A stretch of DNA of 64,000 nucleotides from Adineta ricciae (GCA_905250025.1 CAJNOJ010000087.1:124001-188000); one strand, 5' to 3'; positions 48,010 to 60,970 are shown, numbered from the stretch's first letter. The notes: a model not told the origin generated them from the sequence alone. A program made the numbers and translations.

Positions 48010-48394
48010 AGATAGACGATGTCTGTCGAAGAACGAGGAGAAGAGGAAGGAGAAGAAGAAGAAAAAACGCCAGCACGCCAGCCATCCAGCAAGTAGGCAA
48101 GCAAGGCAACACAATGCAACAGCAAACTGAGAATAGATAGAAAAAAGTGGAGAAAAGAAGAGAGGGAAGACTAAATAAATAAATAAACAGTTTTCATCTT
48201 CTTGTCTATATGTCTTAACTCGTTTTTTTTGTATGTTAGATATACTTGTGTGTATGTATGTGTGTATGTATTGACAAGTGGCAAATATTGAAACATTAAT
48301 TTGATTTAGATCATGATTTAAAAAGAACCTTTATATATATATATACATTTGGAGTGTGTAATGATATTCAATTGGTAGAAAGACGAAAAAAAAC
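48010..48394. other. Intergenic, no gene recognised
   Basis: Purine-rich GAAGAAG run near 48029-48065, TATATA stretch near 48331-48345, likely promoter area of the ceramide synthase. Confidence 0.5.
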
Positions 48395-49874
48395 ATGAAC
48401 ATAACAATTTGGAGCGAAGATTTTTGGTTGCCGAAAAATACAACATGGAACGATTTTAATCAATTGGAGAACAGCGGGGTTCGGATACCCCGCATTCATG
48501 ATCTTGTTTATGTGTATCCATTAGCTGGTTTACTTTATTTAACGCGCGTTCTATTCGAGCGTTACATTTCTCAACCACTTGGTCGACTTCTTCGAATAGA
48601 AGATTCGCGATCAACTATTCACAAATTATCGAATCATCATAAATTATCAGATAATAAACAAGTGAAACGATCGACACGCATTGGTCCATTAGGTAAATTT
48701 AGTGAATCAACCTGGCGTTTTACTTTTTATCTTAGTATATTTTTATATGGTGCTTTCATTTTAAATAATGTAAGAAAAATGTCATTCTGTCAAAGTAAGC
48801 ATTCGTTTGTCTTTGATCTTTCAGAAAATTTGGTTATGGGATACACGTCATTGTTGGTTAAACTATCCCAATCATTCATTAACATCCGATGTTTATTGGT
48901 ATTATATGATAGAATTAGCATTCTATTGGTCATTAGTCTTTTCTCAATTTATCGATGTTAAACGAAAAGATTTTTGGCAAATGTTTATTCATCATATCGC
49001 AACGATATGTTTACTTTCGTTTTCTTACATCGTCAATTTTGTACGTGTAGGAACGTTAGTACTCGTAGTACATGACTGCGGAGACTATTGGCTTGAGGTA
49101 ACCGAGAAATTTTTCTTCGCGAAAATTTCCTTTGATCGAATCGCTTTGCGTGTAGTTTGCAAAAATGGCCAAATACGCGCGAGCACAACGACTCTGTGAT
49201 ACAATGTTCGTGATATTTGCTGTTGTTTGGTTTATAACACGTCTCTGTTATTATCCATATAAGTAAGAAACGCATCGATCAGATTTCTCTGCGAACAATA
49301 TCTCCGTCTTGGATTTCTTTTCAATTTTAGAGTATTGTATACGTCGACATTTGAAGAGATGATGATTCTCGGCTCATTTCCTGCTTATTACGTTTTTAAT
49401 GGACTTCTAATATTGCTTCAAATTCTTCACTATTTCTGGTTCTATTTAATTTGTCGAGTCGCCATTTCAGCTTTCAAAGCCGGCAAAGTATAGTTAATTT
49501 CATCTTTCTCATCTTGAATTAGAAAAAAATAAAGTAGAAACGAACTAGTCAGCTTGCATTTCAATCCATCGATAGGATCCGAAAAGAGAGACGAAGTGTG
49601 TGCATATATGTGTACTTTTTCTGTTTGGTTAGAAGAGTGTGTTTGTGTCTATATTTGCTTTGATTTTTCTTTCTTTCTTTGTTGTCATCGAAATTTGATA
49701 GGACTGAATCAATCGTTCGAATAATTAGAATAAGAATAAGGATTACTAATGTCTATAATAAATTTCATACATTCTATTTTTGAATTCTAGGTGAAAAAAG
49801 ACGAACGAAGCGACAGCGAAGATTGGGACGATGAACAAGATATTGCTGCTGTTGATATAGACAAAAACAAGTGA
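48395..49874 (+). CDS. CERS-like: Ceramide synthase (LAG1/CERS family)
   Basis: ER multi-pass enzyme that N-acylates sphingoid bases. N-terminal luminal stretch MNITIWSEDFWLP, a first helix (LVYVYPLAGLLYL), then LGKFSESTWRFTFYLSIF. The Lag1p motif follows with FIHHIATICLLSFSYIVNFVRVG (split: HHIATICLLSF, then YIVNFVRVG) and the catalytic-region HDCGDYWLE. Later helices are VIFAVVWFITRLCYYP and the YVFNGLLILLQILHYFWFYL block. The C-terminus is acidic (SDSEDWDDEQDI), as in vertebrate CERS. No complete homeobox-like domain is seen in the first cytoplasmic loop. Introns lie near 48771-48823, 49098-49155, 49264-49329 and 49491-49790; the last is about 300 bases. TGA at 49872-49874. Confidence 0.9.
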
Positions 49875-52738
49875 TCTATTTTCTTGTTTTTCTTCGCTCT
49901 TCATGTTGTTCTCCTCTTCGATGTTGTTGTACATATCTACTCAGAGAAAATGATTACACTCTTATGTTCATCTATCGATTTCCCGTAACCTCCTATAAAC
50001 TACTTCTTCTCTAATTGATTCGTTTCTACTTTCAACAACGTTTACTCAATTGCAGTTTTTTGTTTTGTTTTGTTTTTTCTTGCAACATCAGAACCTTCCA
50101 TTTTTTTTTATCCTTTTGTTTAGTTTGTTTTCTTCTTGGGTTATGTAACTTATCTTGTTTTATCTTCAAAACAAATAACTATGTCACGTTTCAATGATAG
50201 CCGAAGATGCAATTGCGCGAAGTACTATTTGTTTTTCTAGTTACATACCGAGAGACAAAAAAAGCTAGCATAAATACATTCAAAAATATCGACCAGAGTT
50301 TGTTGTTTTTTTGATTTCTTATCTTCTTCTTTTGTGCATTTCGCAAAAGAAGGCCGGTGTGTTTTCGTTATGCATGTTTGTAAGCAATCCACACTCCTGT
50401 TCAGTTTGTTTTTCTTTTTGTTTTGCAATGATGGGACATATTTATTTGTTTGTTTTGTTTAGTGGATTAAAATTTATGAGTGATATGAAAAATAAAAGAC
50501 AAATCAGTAGAAAATTTAGCCATGAACGTTTTCCGCTCTTGCCGAGACTAGCTGTGTTGATTTCACGTGATTAAAATTTAACAGTGGGTAAATATCGTGC
50601 CGTACGAACAAAAGAATGACGATAAAATTCGAGAAACGATCGATTCGACGTGAACGTTAGTTTTCTAACCTTGAAAATGAACTTGTCTTCTCTCGACATG
50701 TCAAAACATGTGTTTAGTAAATTGGCAAATAAAACCATTCTAAAAGACAATAGTCGTTCAATACGGGTAAATAAATACTTAATTTAGCCGGAACATGATT
50801 ATTTTCATGTATGTCATCAAGTTTCTTGTCTACGAAATATGTTCTAGACAAAAGAATGATCATAAGGTGATAATCTGAAGTAAAACCTGTCTAATCTCGT
50901 TCGATGATACACGATATATATATACTGTATCGAATTATGTTGCATTAACGATGAAAAGAAGTTTCGCGTTTTGAAATCTCGTTCCTTTCGATAAATGTTT
51001 ACTATGAAAGTTCTACGAGAATGTCAACGGAAGTGCGTAGTACACCTGTTCTTCTACTCTCAGACAATAAATAGTTCGTGGGTTATAATGAAAGATGAAA
51101 TGCCCGCGTGAACTTTTCTGCATCCGCCGTTCAAGTCAATTCGAGAAAGGTCAGAACATCTGACAAGATTACTCGCTCCTTCCGGAACTAACACTACGAG
51201 GTGTATTTAATATTGTCGAAATTTGCTGCGACGACCTTAAAAAAGAACTGTGTCAGTTACATTTTGAACTCGAGAAACCATGAGAAGTGATATTCGATAT
51301 ATGGAAAATAGTTGAATGTACCGATTGTTAGTTTTCATAGACCTCTCAGCCTTGCCAAGTGTACTCGTACGAAGCAATAATCAACACAAGATGAGACACA
51401 TATCAAGGATATGTTCATGAATTTCACAGATATCAAGAACCTACAACATTTCTCCTCACACAAAATCGATTCAAACTGTAATTACTCAAGCATATATTGA
51501 CACATGGTGTCATATATATAATCAAGCGTGCCTATTAATTCCTAAGAGAAGAAAGGCCGATAGATATGTTGTCAAAAATACGCATTCATTAGAAATCATA
51601 TAAATGTATGCTTGACCTTCGAAACTGTAAGATTTATAACTTCAATCAAGTACATTTATGTGTAATACAAAACAAATTCACTCTATTAATTCCTTGTTTT
51701 TTCCTGTTTTAAGTAATACTTGACAGAAGTTTATCCTTCTATTTATAGATTTGAACATAAAACCTGTAATTCTCGCTCCCATCACGTCCTTAAGTATCTC
51801 TTCGACTGAGGTGAATGAATTGTGCACATCTGCAGATTAACGAGAAGATCTTCCGGAAAAGGAAAATTTCGTCTAACTAATTATAAAGTCATTTACTAAC
51901 ACAGCTGCCCTCACATCTCACACAGAACAAGCTAACTTTTCTCGATTATATTTTTCCATTCAAACTAACGTTTTTCCGTGCGTTGAAATCTTCTCTGTAA
52001 TAAATCATGGATATTATACTTGAAAAAAATCCGACGCACGATATGAATTAGATATTAATATCATTTAATTGACTTCTATGCTCTTTGAATGAATATTCAC
52101 ATGTATGAATAATCAATGGTTGTATAGAAGTACAAACACTTTTATAAATCCAAAAACACAATGAAATCGCTTGTTACAATAATTTTTCACAGGAAACCAT
52201 CGAATTCGAGGTGGAATGCACAATGAAAACTTAATTTTCCGCTAAACTTCCCCTACAGAAAAACTTTGCTCGAACAATTAATCAGGTCAGAGAATGGTGG
52301 GATTCAAATTTGCTTTCTATGGCATATTGACTATTTATAGCATTTGGAAGAGTATGTATATTAGGAGAATTCATTTGAATTAACTTAATAGAGAAGTAGA
52401 GATGAAAGTGTAAATCACCAAGGATGCGCAGATTTATTAATATGAATATTCACTTGATAAATAATTCTATTTTATTGAATATTTATTGTGATCCCTATAA
52501 ATAATCTTGGATAGACAAAGAAAAAAAGTAGAGGGAGAAGAAGAAGAAGAAGTAGAGAAAAATAAAGAAGAGAGAAGTCTCGCCATCTCAATTACCGGTT
52601 TTTCTTTCTTTTTCCTTTTGTGAATATCAAATATAAACGAACATTCTTATGTTTTATCATCAATATCAAAGAAATCTTCTCCCATTGTTGTGAAGAACAC
52701 CGATTCATTTCGAAATATCAACTTCTCTTCGACTCTAC
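49875..52738. other. Gene-poor region, 2.9 kb
   Basis: AT-rich sequence with no frame longer than about 90 residues. Frames around 50015-50574 are T-rich and look like UTR/low complexity. A purine tract near 52526-52560 precedes the neuropeptide gene. No repeat family, terminal repeats or transposase pieces recognised. Confidence 0.5.
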
Positions 52739-53116
52739 ATGGCAAACTTTTCGCTTATCTTCTTGGCATATTGTATCATGATTTTAACTCTATGTCAATC
52801 AAATATCTCCTTCACATACGGATCATCGCAATTGAACGAGCAAGTCATACCTTTTCATGAATACCTTCGTCAACATTATCCAGTAAACATACAGGTTTCG
52901 CTTAAGATTGACTTCATCATTGTTTTACTTTTCTAGATTCATTATCAAGAAAGATCGTTACCCAATGACATTGTATTCGCTGATAGCAGAGCAATGGCAC
53001 ATGTTAATCGCAACTCAGTATCACGTTTCGACTCGTTCAAACGTGATTCTCGTCAACCAAGTCAATCCAATAAACGCATGCTTTGTTTCTTTCATGCTGT
53101 CAATTGTTTTGGTTAA
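52739..53116 (+). CDS. Allatostatin-C/somatostatin-like neuropeptide precursor
   Basis: Two exons, 52739-52894 and 52937-53116, separated by a 42-base GT-AG intron at phase 0; 111 residues. The N-terminus is a signal peptide (MANFSLIFLAYCIMILTLC). The precursor ends with the dibasic site KR, then MLCFFHAVNCFG and the stop. The last peptide has two Cys six residues apart, aromatic Phe after the first Cys, Ala-Val before the second, and Cys-Phe-Gly at the end. This is the allatostatin-C pattern (C-aromatic-F-N-x-x-x-C-F), with Gly as an amide donor. A second KR (FDSFKR) lies 11 residues earlier and would free a spacer peptide. Expected to be a secreted cyclic neuropeptide acting on a somatostatin/allatostatin-C-type receptor. 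An AATAAA run at 53271-53280 may end the transcript. Confidence 0.82.
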
Positions 53117-55080
53117 ATCGAACAAATTGTTTGTTGTCTCAATCTGATGATTAGTACACAAGAAAGAAATGCTGAAAAAAAATGAAGAGATTTGAAAATA
53201 CGAAAAGAACAGCGATAGTTTTTGTTTCTTTCGCATTCATCGCACAAGATTCCTTTTAGTCGTCTATTCAAATAAATAAATACAAAAGCCAATTTTTATC
53301 GTTGAAATCGTCGTCTTTCTCCAACCGAGTCCTCTTCAACTAAAGACAAAATTCTTTGTCTGATCCTGACAGTTGATTTTCCTAATCCACTCGCATATCT
53401 GCAACTGAGATTGTGAGCACTTCTTTGCAACGAATTTTTATGCGTAGGTGTGCAGATTTAGGTATAAAGATCAATGTGTCCATTCAAAGACGATACTCAC
53501 GTCTATAGAGATCTATTTTTATCCTAATCTTAATATAAGTTTACAATTTGAGAACAAAGTTTTCTTACAGAATATTGTCTCCTCTCCTTCACCGTCATTT
53601 TCACTTCATTAATAATTGTACGTCATAGACTATTCTGTTGTTAATTAAAGAATATGGTACGTCTACCTACATTGAGAAAATCTTTGTTAAAACTTATTCA
53701 AATATTTCCTTCGGTATAGTTGCTAAAGAGAATGTCAACAGAACAAATCATAAGCGTGAACTTCATTGACGCCAAGCCTAGCATTGTGTTAATCCCCGAA
53801 GAAATTTCCACGTAAAACTGTAAATTTCATCAACGGATTCATCAGTTGAAACTGATTTCTACTGAAATCCTTTTTGGATATTTGAATACACTTAATTTCA
53901 TGTTGATGATGTCCAAAGACTTTCCTTCCAGCTGCTCTCATCAAATTCAGTTTTCCTTTTCAACGGAAGCGAACGTCCTTCGACACATTCGTCAGCATCG
54001 TCCTAGAAATACTAGGCATCTGTCTACTTCGAAGTCTGATTAATTCATGTTGTCGTATCCGTTGATTAATGAGGAAGATTTCATATTCTTCTCATCCCAC
54101 GTGTCATGAAATCGACTACTTTGTACCTTAGTTCAAACGAGAAACTCGTTGATGATGTAAAGGAAAATGATTTTTTTTTTTCAAGTCAAATATCCTGTAT
54201 GCTTGTCTCTTCAATATTTTTAGTAACAATGACTTTTCCTTGATGAAATTTGATCCAACTATTGTTATTTTGATCATTAAGTCTATTTTTCATCAAATGT
54301 TATCGTTATTTGATACAATTTATTAAATGTTCGATGCATATACGAAAGACTTTTCTCTCAATCCTCATCAATTTCATCATGTCTTGTAGTTGTTTAGTAG
54401 GAAAAGATCATTTTCGACATGATGAATCAGTGGATTATAACCAAAAGAAAATGTTAAAGGAATTATGTTATATAATGACAACACATGAGAGAGAAGAGAG
54501 GTGATAAATTGAACTGATCAACATTGAATAGAAGGAGTTTGAGCACAAAAACAAATCAACGCTGTATTTTCGTCATCGATAGCAAAGACTTAACAAGAAA
54601 TGCTGAATAAATACGCAAAGTATGTGATTAAAAACAGAAGCCTGTTATACATTTTTTTTTCAAATCGAAGAAGGAAAAAATTTCTGACGCGTTTCTTATT
54701 CGGTTAGTAGTAGATCACATGAGTAAGGTAGAGAAAAAAATGCGTGGAGCCCGAAATTTGATCGGCAATAATTGGAAAAAAAACAATAACAATAGACGTG
54801 TTCTTATCACTTCACACTCCTTCTTCGTAGTTCTGAGAGAGATCAAGTTTTGGAAGAAAATCGTAGGCATTGTCGAGAGCAACGATACGCATATAACATT
54901 TTTGATTGTAATAGACAGGGGAAAACTATGTCAGAGATTATTTACATGTAAGCACGATGAGTAAGAGAAAAGAAAGAAGATAATCGAAGCGGCATATTAG
55001 ATCGCAATGGATATTATTATCGCAATTTCGAGTGTAATTCGTAATGCCTGTGGGGTTTTGTTTTGAGCCTTATCGTTTAG
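53117..55080. other. Intergenic, no further gene recognised
   Basis: Includes the neuropeptide 3' UTR. Frames at 53846-54043, 54310-54504 and 54719-54964 have no family features. Confidence 0.5.
55065..55080 (+). promoter_or_regulatory. Splice-acceptor-like site abutting the neprilysin start codon
   Basis: gagccttatcgtttag precedes ATGA|gtaagt, so the first coding exon as seen is only four bases long between an acceptor and a donor. This suggests a 5' UTR intron or a spliced leader. Confidence 0.45.
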
Positions 55081-58000
55081 ATGAGTAAGTATTAACATCA
55101 GATCATAAGGGAATCTTGTCTGTCAAATAAAAGAATATTCTTCATTCATAAAACATGAAGATTCTTTTAACTTGTTTTGTTTTTATTTATGTATGTATAA
55201 TATAAACTATTTCTATTAATTTAAACCAAAGTGGCAGACACGCAAGAAGAATATCATACATTAAATCCCTTATTTCCTTGCAGCGATCCAATACCTGTTG
55301 TATCTTCAGTGAAGAAAAATGTTCTAATCTTATTCGGTGTACTTACTGTTTTGTTCCTTTTCTTAACTATTCTATTAACAGTTTTGCTCGCCATTGAAAA
55401 AGCGAAAAGCAATCAACCAGTACCAGGTAACAGTTTCGTATATGCAGTGATGGATTTGTGACGATTTTATGCAAATTTTAGTTGAAAATGATGTATGTTT
55501 AACACCGTTTTGTATCAAAGCAGGTTTGTAGCAAGAACAATAATCGAATTGCATGCTGATTATTTTCGTTTAGCTAATTACTTATTGGAAAGTATCGATG
55601 AGACGATTGAACCGTGTGAGAATTTTTATCAATTTTCATGCGGGACTTGGCTTAGGAACAATCGAATACCTGATGATGGTAAGTGCGAAAGTTATTGTTT
55701 ATTTTGATCAACACGTCAATGAAATCTTCGTAGCCGGCTCTCAAGATACTTTCTATGTGCTACGAACTCAATTAGAGAATAATGTCGTCGGTAAGATAAG
55801 AATCCATCGATATTGAAGAACGCAGTCTGCTTATCATCGAATTTTGTTTTCAAGATATCTTAACATCGCCATTACCCAATGATACAATTCATATTAAAGC
55901 TATCACTAATGCTCGTCGTCTATATTCGTCGTGTGCCAACGAGGCTGCTATTGAATCAGCTGGTGTCGATACCGTTCTATCGATCATTGATCATGAACTT
56001 GGCGGTTGGCCAATTCTGCAAGGTTCATCATGGAATGAAACTCAATTTAATCTATCTCATCTATTAGTTAAGCTACGTGAATACAATAATAACATTATCT
56101 TTATTTGTGTAACATCAACAGACGATAAGAATTCTTCAGCTTATTACATTCGAGTATGTCATCTCACGATCTAATCGGATTTTTAGAAATGTTCGTCTTT
56201 CAGGTTGGGCAAAGTGAACTTGGTCTTGAACAACGTCAATATTATTTAAATGAATCCCAAGCAACTCGAGCATATCGACAATTCATCAATGATTTAGCAT
56301 TAGCTTTGTCGAACGACAGCACAACAATCGAAGATGATGTTCGAGATATATATGAATTCGAAAAAAAGATAGCCAACGTAATTGACTTCGTTTCCTATCA
56401 ATTAAAGATGTTAAAATCTGGATGTTTCTTCTTAGTTTCATTGGACACTTGCTGAACAACGAGCAAGACAAAACGAAACTGTTCGCACGACCATTGGCAA
56501 CCTTTCACGAGTCATTAACACCACTGTAAGTCTTGTCGATTATCAATTGCTTTTATTTCATTGAATTTTAGTTTGACTTTGCCAATAATATTCGTCAAAA
56601 TTATCTATTAGCTAATGTTACACTACACGATCATGATAATGTTTCGATCAGTGAAGTAGAGTATCTGCGTAGTGTTTCGTTGATCATTTCTCAACAATCA
56701 CCACGCGTATTGCAAAACTATTTCATTTGGCGATTTATGATGAATCGAGCAGGAAACATGCCCAAACGTTATCGAGCGATACGAGAGCAATTCGATCGAG
56801 TCATTCGTGGTACTACAGCTGAACGTCCACGTTCGATAACATGCGGAGTATACGTCAATACTCACATGGGTTTTGCAGTAGCAAAACTGTATATCAAGAA
56901 ACATTTTGATGAAAATGCACGAAATCAGGTGAGGAATGGATGGTAATTGATATCATGGATTCTATTTCTTTAACAATTAGTCATTGGAAATGATTAGCGA
57001 TATTCGAAGTGCGTTTATTAAGATGCTGAATGAATCAACATGGATGGATGCTGTTTCGAAACGTAAAGCCATTGATAAGGTAGATCAACAATGAATTTAG
57101 CTCGATCAAAAGAATTCATTCTATCGTATTCTTCTAGGCACTGAACATTGATGAAAAGATCGGCTATCCCGAATTTTTAGGCAGTGATAATATCACAGAA
57201 CTAGAGGAAACTTATACTGGAGTAAGACTAAGCATTAACAAAGAATAGAAAAGCAAAGCGCTGATTTTAGTACGATTTCAATGCATCCTACATTCACAAC
57301 GTTCTCACTGTACTGAAACTAAAAGCAAAAGAAAACTTCAAATTACTTCGCGCACCTATCGATCGTAAGGCATGGGGTCCAAATGCGCCAACCATAGTCA
57401 ATGCGTTTTATACTCCCTCGAAAAATCAAATAAGTAAATATGGAATCAGCCTTCTCTCTTTTGAATAAACCGAATTTTCGTTTCAGCTTTTCCAGCTGGT
57501 ATACTTCAATCCCCATTTTTTGATAAAGATGCACCAAAGTAAGTAATTCATTTCATTTGTCGATCTAAAAATTATATGTTTACTTACTGAACAGGTATTT
57601 GAACTATGGAGGTATGTCAAAGTTGTAGAAATGAAGAAAACGAAACGAAACGATGCTATTTAGGAATTGGTGCAGTTATTGGCCATGAAATCACACATGG
57701 TTTTGACGATAATGGTCGTCAATTTGATAAGGATGGAAATCGAATACTCTGGTGGACACCTGATACGATCGATCGATTTAATAAGCGTAAAAAATGTATT
57801 GTCGATCAATATAGTGAATACGTTCTCGAACAAATTAATACAACTGTAAGTGTAATCAGATTGATTCTATGTTAGAAGTCAAATCTATCGTAGATCAATG
57901 GTAATCAAACTCAAGGAGAAAACATAGCCGATAATGGAGGAATCAAAGAAGCATTCTATGTAAGTATTTTCCAGTGAGAAACAGTTTTGTATGAATGACT

Positions 58001-58339
58001 TGTAGGCTTATCAAAAATGGGCTCGAAAAAATCGATATGCAGATAAAAAATTACCAGGTTTAACAAAATACTCAGCTGAACAAATGTTTTTTATTAATTA
58101 TGCACAAGTATGGTGTGCAAAAACGACAGATTCATACGCGATGAGTCGCATTTTAACTGGTTATCATTCTCCAGGTCAATTTCGGTAATCTCGTACATGA
58201 TTTTAATGATTAAAATTTTGACTGACTCATCTATTCTAGAGTACTCGGTACAACGTCGAACTTTGAAGCGTTTGATCGAGTGTTTCGCTGTAGACCAGGA
58301 CAAGGTAATAGTCGAACTAATAAATGTACTGTTTGGTAA
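55081..58339 (+). CDS. Neprilysin/endothelin-converting-enzyme family metalloprotease (M13)
   Basis: Type II membrane zinc endopeptidase that trims extracellular peptides, including neuropeptides. The first coding exon is four bases (ATGA, 55081-55084), joined to TGGCAGAC at 55232 to give [11 protein letters not shown] membrane helix follows ([19 protein letters not shown]). The ectodomain starts [19 protein letters not shown] and [12 protein letters not shown]. Active-site landmarks are VNAFYTP (near 57400), HEITH with FDDNGRQFD (57685-57725), and ENIADNGG (near 57925). The protein ends [18 protein letters not shown], with the conserved Cys and C-terminal Trp. About 14 exons with short introns. 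All visible catalytic residues are intact. The ATG directly follows acceptor-like cttatcgtttag. Confidence 0.9.
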
Positions 58340-58561
58340 TTTACAATGAAAATAATGATGACTTGTCTTCGTTTTTTTTTTCTCTCGTCTTTTTATCTAT
58401 TTCATATTGAGTTGTAATCATTCACATGTAAAGTCAATGACAAAAAGAAAAGAAGCAATGCAAATAATAACAAATGAACGAATAACAACAAAATGCTCTT
58501 TTCTTTTTCTTCTCTGTGTGTGTGTGTTCTTTTATCTGCTCGGAAAAAAACCCACGATGTT

Positions 58562-59385
58562 TTATTCATCTTTCTTTCGTTTTTTCTTCTGTTGTTGTGC
58601 TTCAGCTGAACTGTTATTGTTTGCATGACTATTTGCTGATCCTGCTGCATGTTTTTTGGATTTTTTCGATGATTTTTCTGTTAAATTCAGTTGTACTTTT
58701 CGATCACCAGCATTTTGAGGAACATCTTCATCGCTTGTTACACTCATATTATCAAATTGATCTTCATCATCATCCGATGAATAACCACCGAAATCGAATG
58801 GAGGTTCTTTTTCAAAAAACACATGATTTTTTTGTTTTCATTTCGGAATGATATCGATCTCTTACCAAGTATTTTCGAAGTTATTAAATGAACTGGTCCA
58901 TCGCCTTCGACTAGTTTAAATGTCACTTCAGTTGTCTCACTGAGTGAAACACGAAGATTAAACGCTGAGATCTAGTTTAATCTTACAAATAGATAGCATT
59001 TCGACAAACACATTCTCCTACCGAATCGTTTTTGTTAACTGACAAAGAAAGAATGGGCTGATCGAGAATAACTTTATCACCAGACGTATCTTTGATTGTT
59101 AAATGAACTAAATTTCGTTGATCAGCTTTGGCTCCAACACCAAGCACTGCCTGTAAAGAGAAAACTCATTCCAATGGAAGAGCCATCGAATTCGAGGGAG
59201 AACGTACACTGTGAACAACAAAGATCTTTTGTAAAGCGGACATTTCGTCACTGCTTTCGTTGTCATCATCTTCACTGTCCTTTGCTTTCTTCTCGGTGTC
59301 ATTCACAGGCCATTTAAATTGTTTTTTACTGGCGCTTAATTCCACGCCAACAATCTTTTCGTCCAAAACCATTTGTTCACGCATA
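58562..59385 (-). CDS. NPM-like: Nucleoplasmin-family histone chaperone
   Basis: Nuclear pentameric chaperone. Core beta-barrel blocks: GVELSASKKQFKW, an acidic A1-like insert (KDSEDDDNESSDEM), QKIFVVHS joined to AVLGVGAKADQRNLVHL (nucleoplasmin LGAGAKDExHxVE), ILDQPILSLS, and VTFKLVEGDGPVHLI, matching LxCGSGPVHI. A second acidic tract (SSDDDEDQFDN) and a Lys-rich, Ser/Asn/Gln tail ending QQQKKKRKKDE follow; the tail holds likely nuclear localisation signals. Exons about 59385-59210, 59154-59023, 58973-58866 and 58816-58562. It is convergent with the neprilysin gene. The start MREQMVLDE is the first in-frame ATG of the exon. Confidence 0.85.
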
Positions 59386-60970
59386 GAAAGTAAGAAAAAA
59401 CAAAAAAAAATCTGCAAAGAAAAAGCGAAACTTGTCTTTCTACCCGCATAAAATTTCGAAATCTACTAACGAAATGATTCATCCTCAAATCCGTAGTCAA
59501 ATTATTCCTTAGTGCCTTCGAAAAGGTTTCTTCTCTCAACTTGAAATTATTCAAAACAACATATCCATTCATTGATCTTTTTTTCTCAATCAAAAAATAT
59601 CAACGTCCATATTCATTATTTTCTTCATTATTTCACTATAGACGTCGCTATCATGCAGTGCACTGCAGTGTTTGCATATATGTCTGTTAGAACAAACGAG
59701 AAATTAATAGCTTGAAGATTTTGCTTTTGTAATGATCGTTATGTGCTTGTCGTTTTCCCATCGAAAACAATTGATATGTCGATATTTTTTCAAGAGGAAA
59801 AAGATCGATTTGGAATGACATCACACTCTCGCTAATCTTACAATGAGAAGTTTTCTCTTCTCTTCAACTAATGAACCTTGCCAGTTCGATCTCTCAGAGA
59901 GAAGGAGAAAGAAAAAGCATGTCGAATTTGATCGATGAGGAAACATTCACTCCTGTTGTGTGCATTATTACGAAATTGAAGTGTAGAAACGCGTGTGACG
60001 AATATGGAGAAACAATCTAATTGTAGACTTATGATGTATTGATTTGTTCTCTCGTTCCGTGCTCATTTGAAAAAGATCAGCTTTCACTCTAATCATCTTG
60101 AAAAATTAAATATTCATTTAAACGTTTACTTTCACATTCCTACGGAAAAATTCAGTTCGTTAAATGCAAAACACTCGATTCACTTGACTGATTGGTTGAT
60201 TCGAATAAGTATTCAATCCTTTGAAAATATCAACGATCATATTCAAGGTAATCATGAAAGTGTGCTTTCCATAATCGATCGATGATCGATCGCAAGACAA
60301 GTCCCAGAGACAAAACATCAAATGAATCATTCACACACTCATACGCTGTTGTATTAACATAAACACATTATTGACACCTTATATCTGTATCTTATTTGTT
60401 CTACACCGAAATCCTTCCGTTTTTTTCTCGTCTTCAAGTCATTAACTATTGAAATAGTTATATGTCATCTAACACAATTGATCACAAGGTAACGTAATAA
60501 AAGCTATTAATACGACACGAAAAAAAAACCGAAAACGGGAGCTAGTAGAACATGTATACTAATTTTTTCTCGATGCAAACGAAGAAAAAACTAGAGGTGT
60601 TTGCAAATCGATACTATTATGAAGGCAGTCACGGTATAGTGAGCTTCTTTTTTTCTTTTCGGCTCATTTATTTAATTTGCCCCCGTCGAACAAACAGATT
60701 GGTAGTAAGCAATAAGAAAGAGAGAAAATTTCCTATTGGTCACTTGAGAACATTTTTTTTCTCTCTCTTTTTATGTGCGATGTTGTCGGTCTTCTCTCTA
60801 TTTTTCTTCTTTCGCTCTTTTTTCTCGCTCTAATAAGAGAGAAAATGCATACATCCGATTTGCTCTTACTGTTGTTCGACATGCATTTTTACATGCAAAA
60901 AAAAATAGACAAGACCCACCTCTCGTGCTCTCTCTATTAGACATTTTCATCTCGTTTAGATAGGTAAAAT
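59386..60970. other. Intergenic upstream of the Iroquois gene
   Basis: About 1.6 kb of shared upstream DNA between divergent nucleoplasmin and Iroquois genes. Pyrimidine-rich runs near 60647-60660 and 60754-60830. No supported gene. Confidence 0.5.

Noticed and set aside
48029..48065. GAAGAAG repeats as coding acidic tract
   Set aside because: Lies after the MORN3 stop codon with no open continuation; likely 3' UTR.
50015..50574. T-rich overlapping frames giving Phe/Leu-rich peptides
   Set aside because: Composition is that of T-rich noncoding DNA downstream of the ceramide synthase.
58402..58851. Frames on both strands over the nucleoplasmin tail
   Set aside because: Only the minus frame 58562-58816 continues a recognised protein; the others are shadows.
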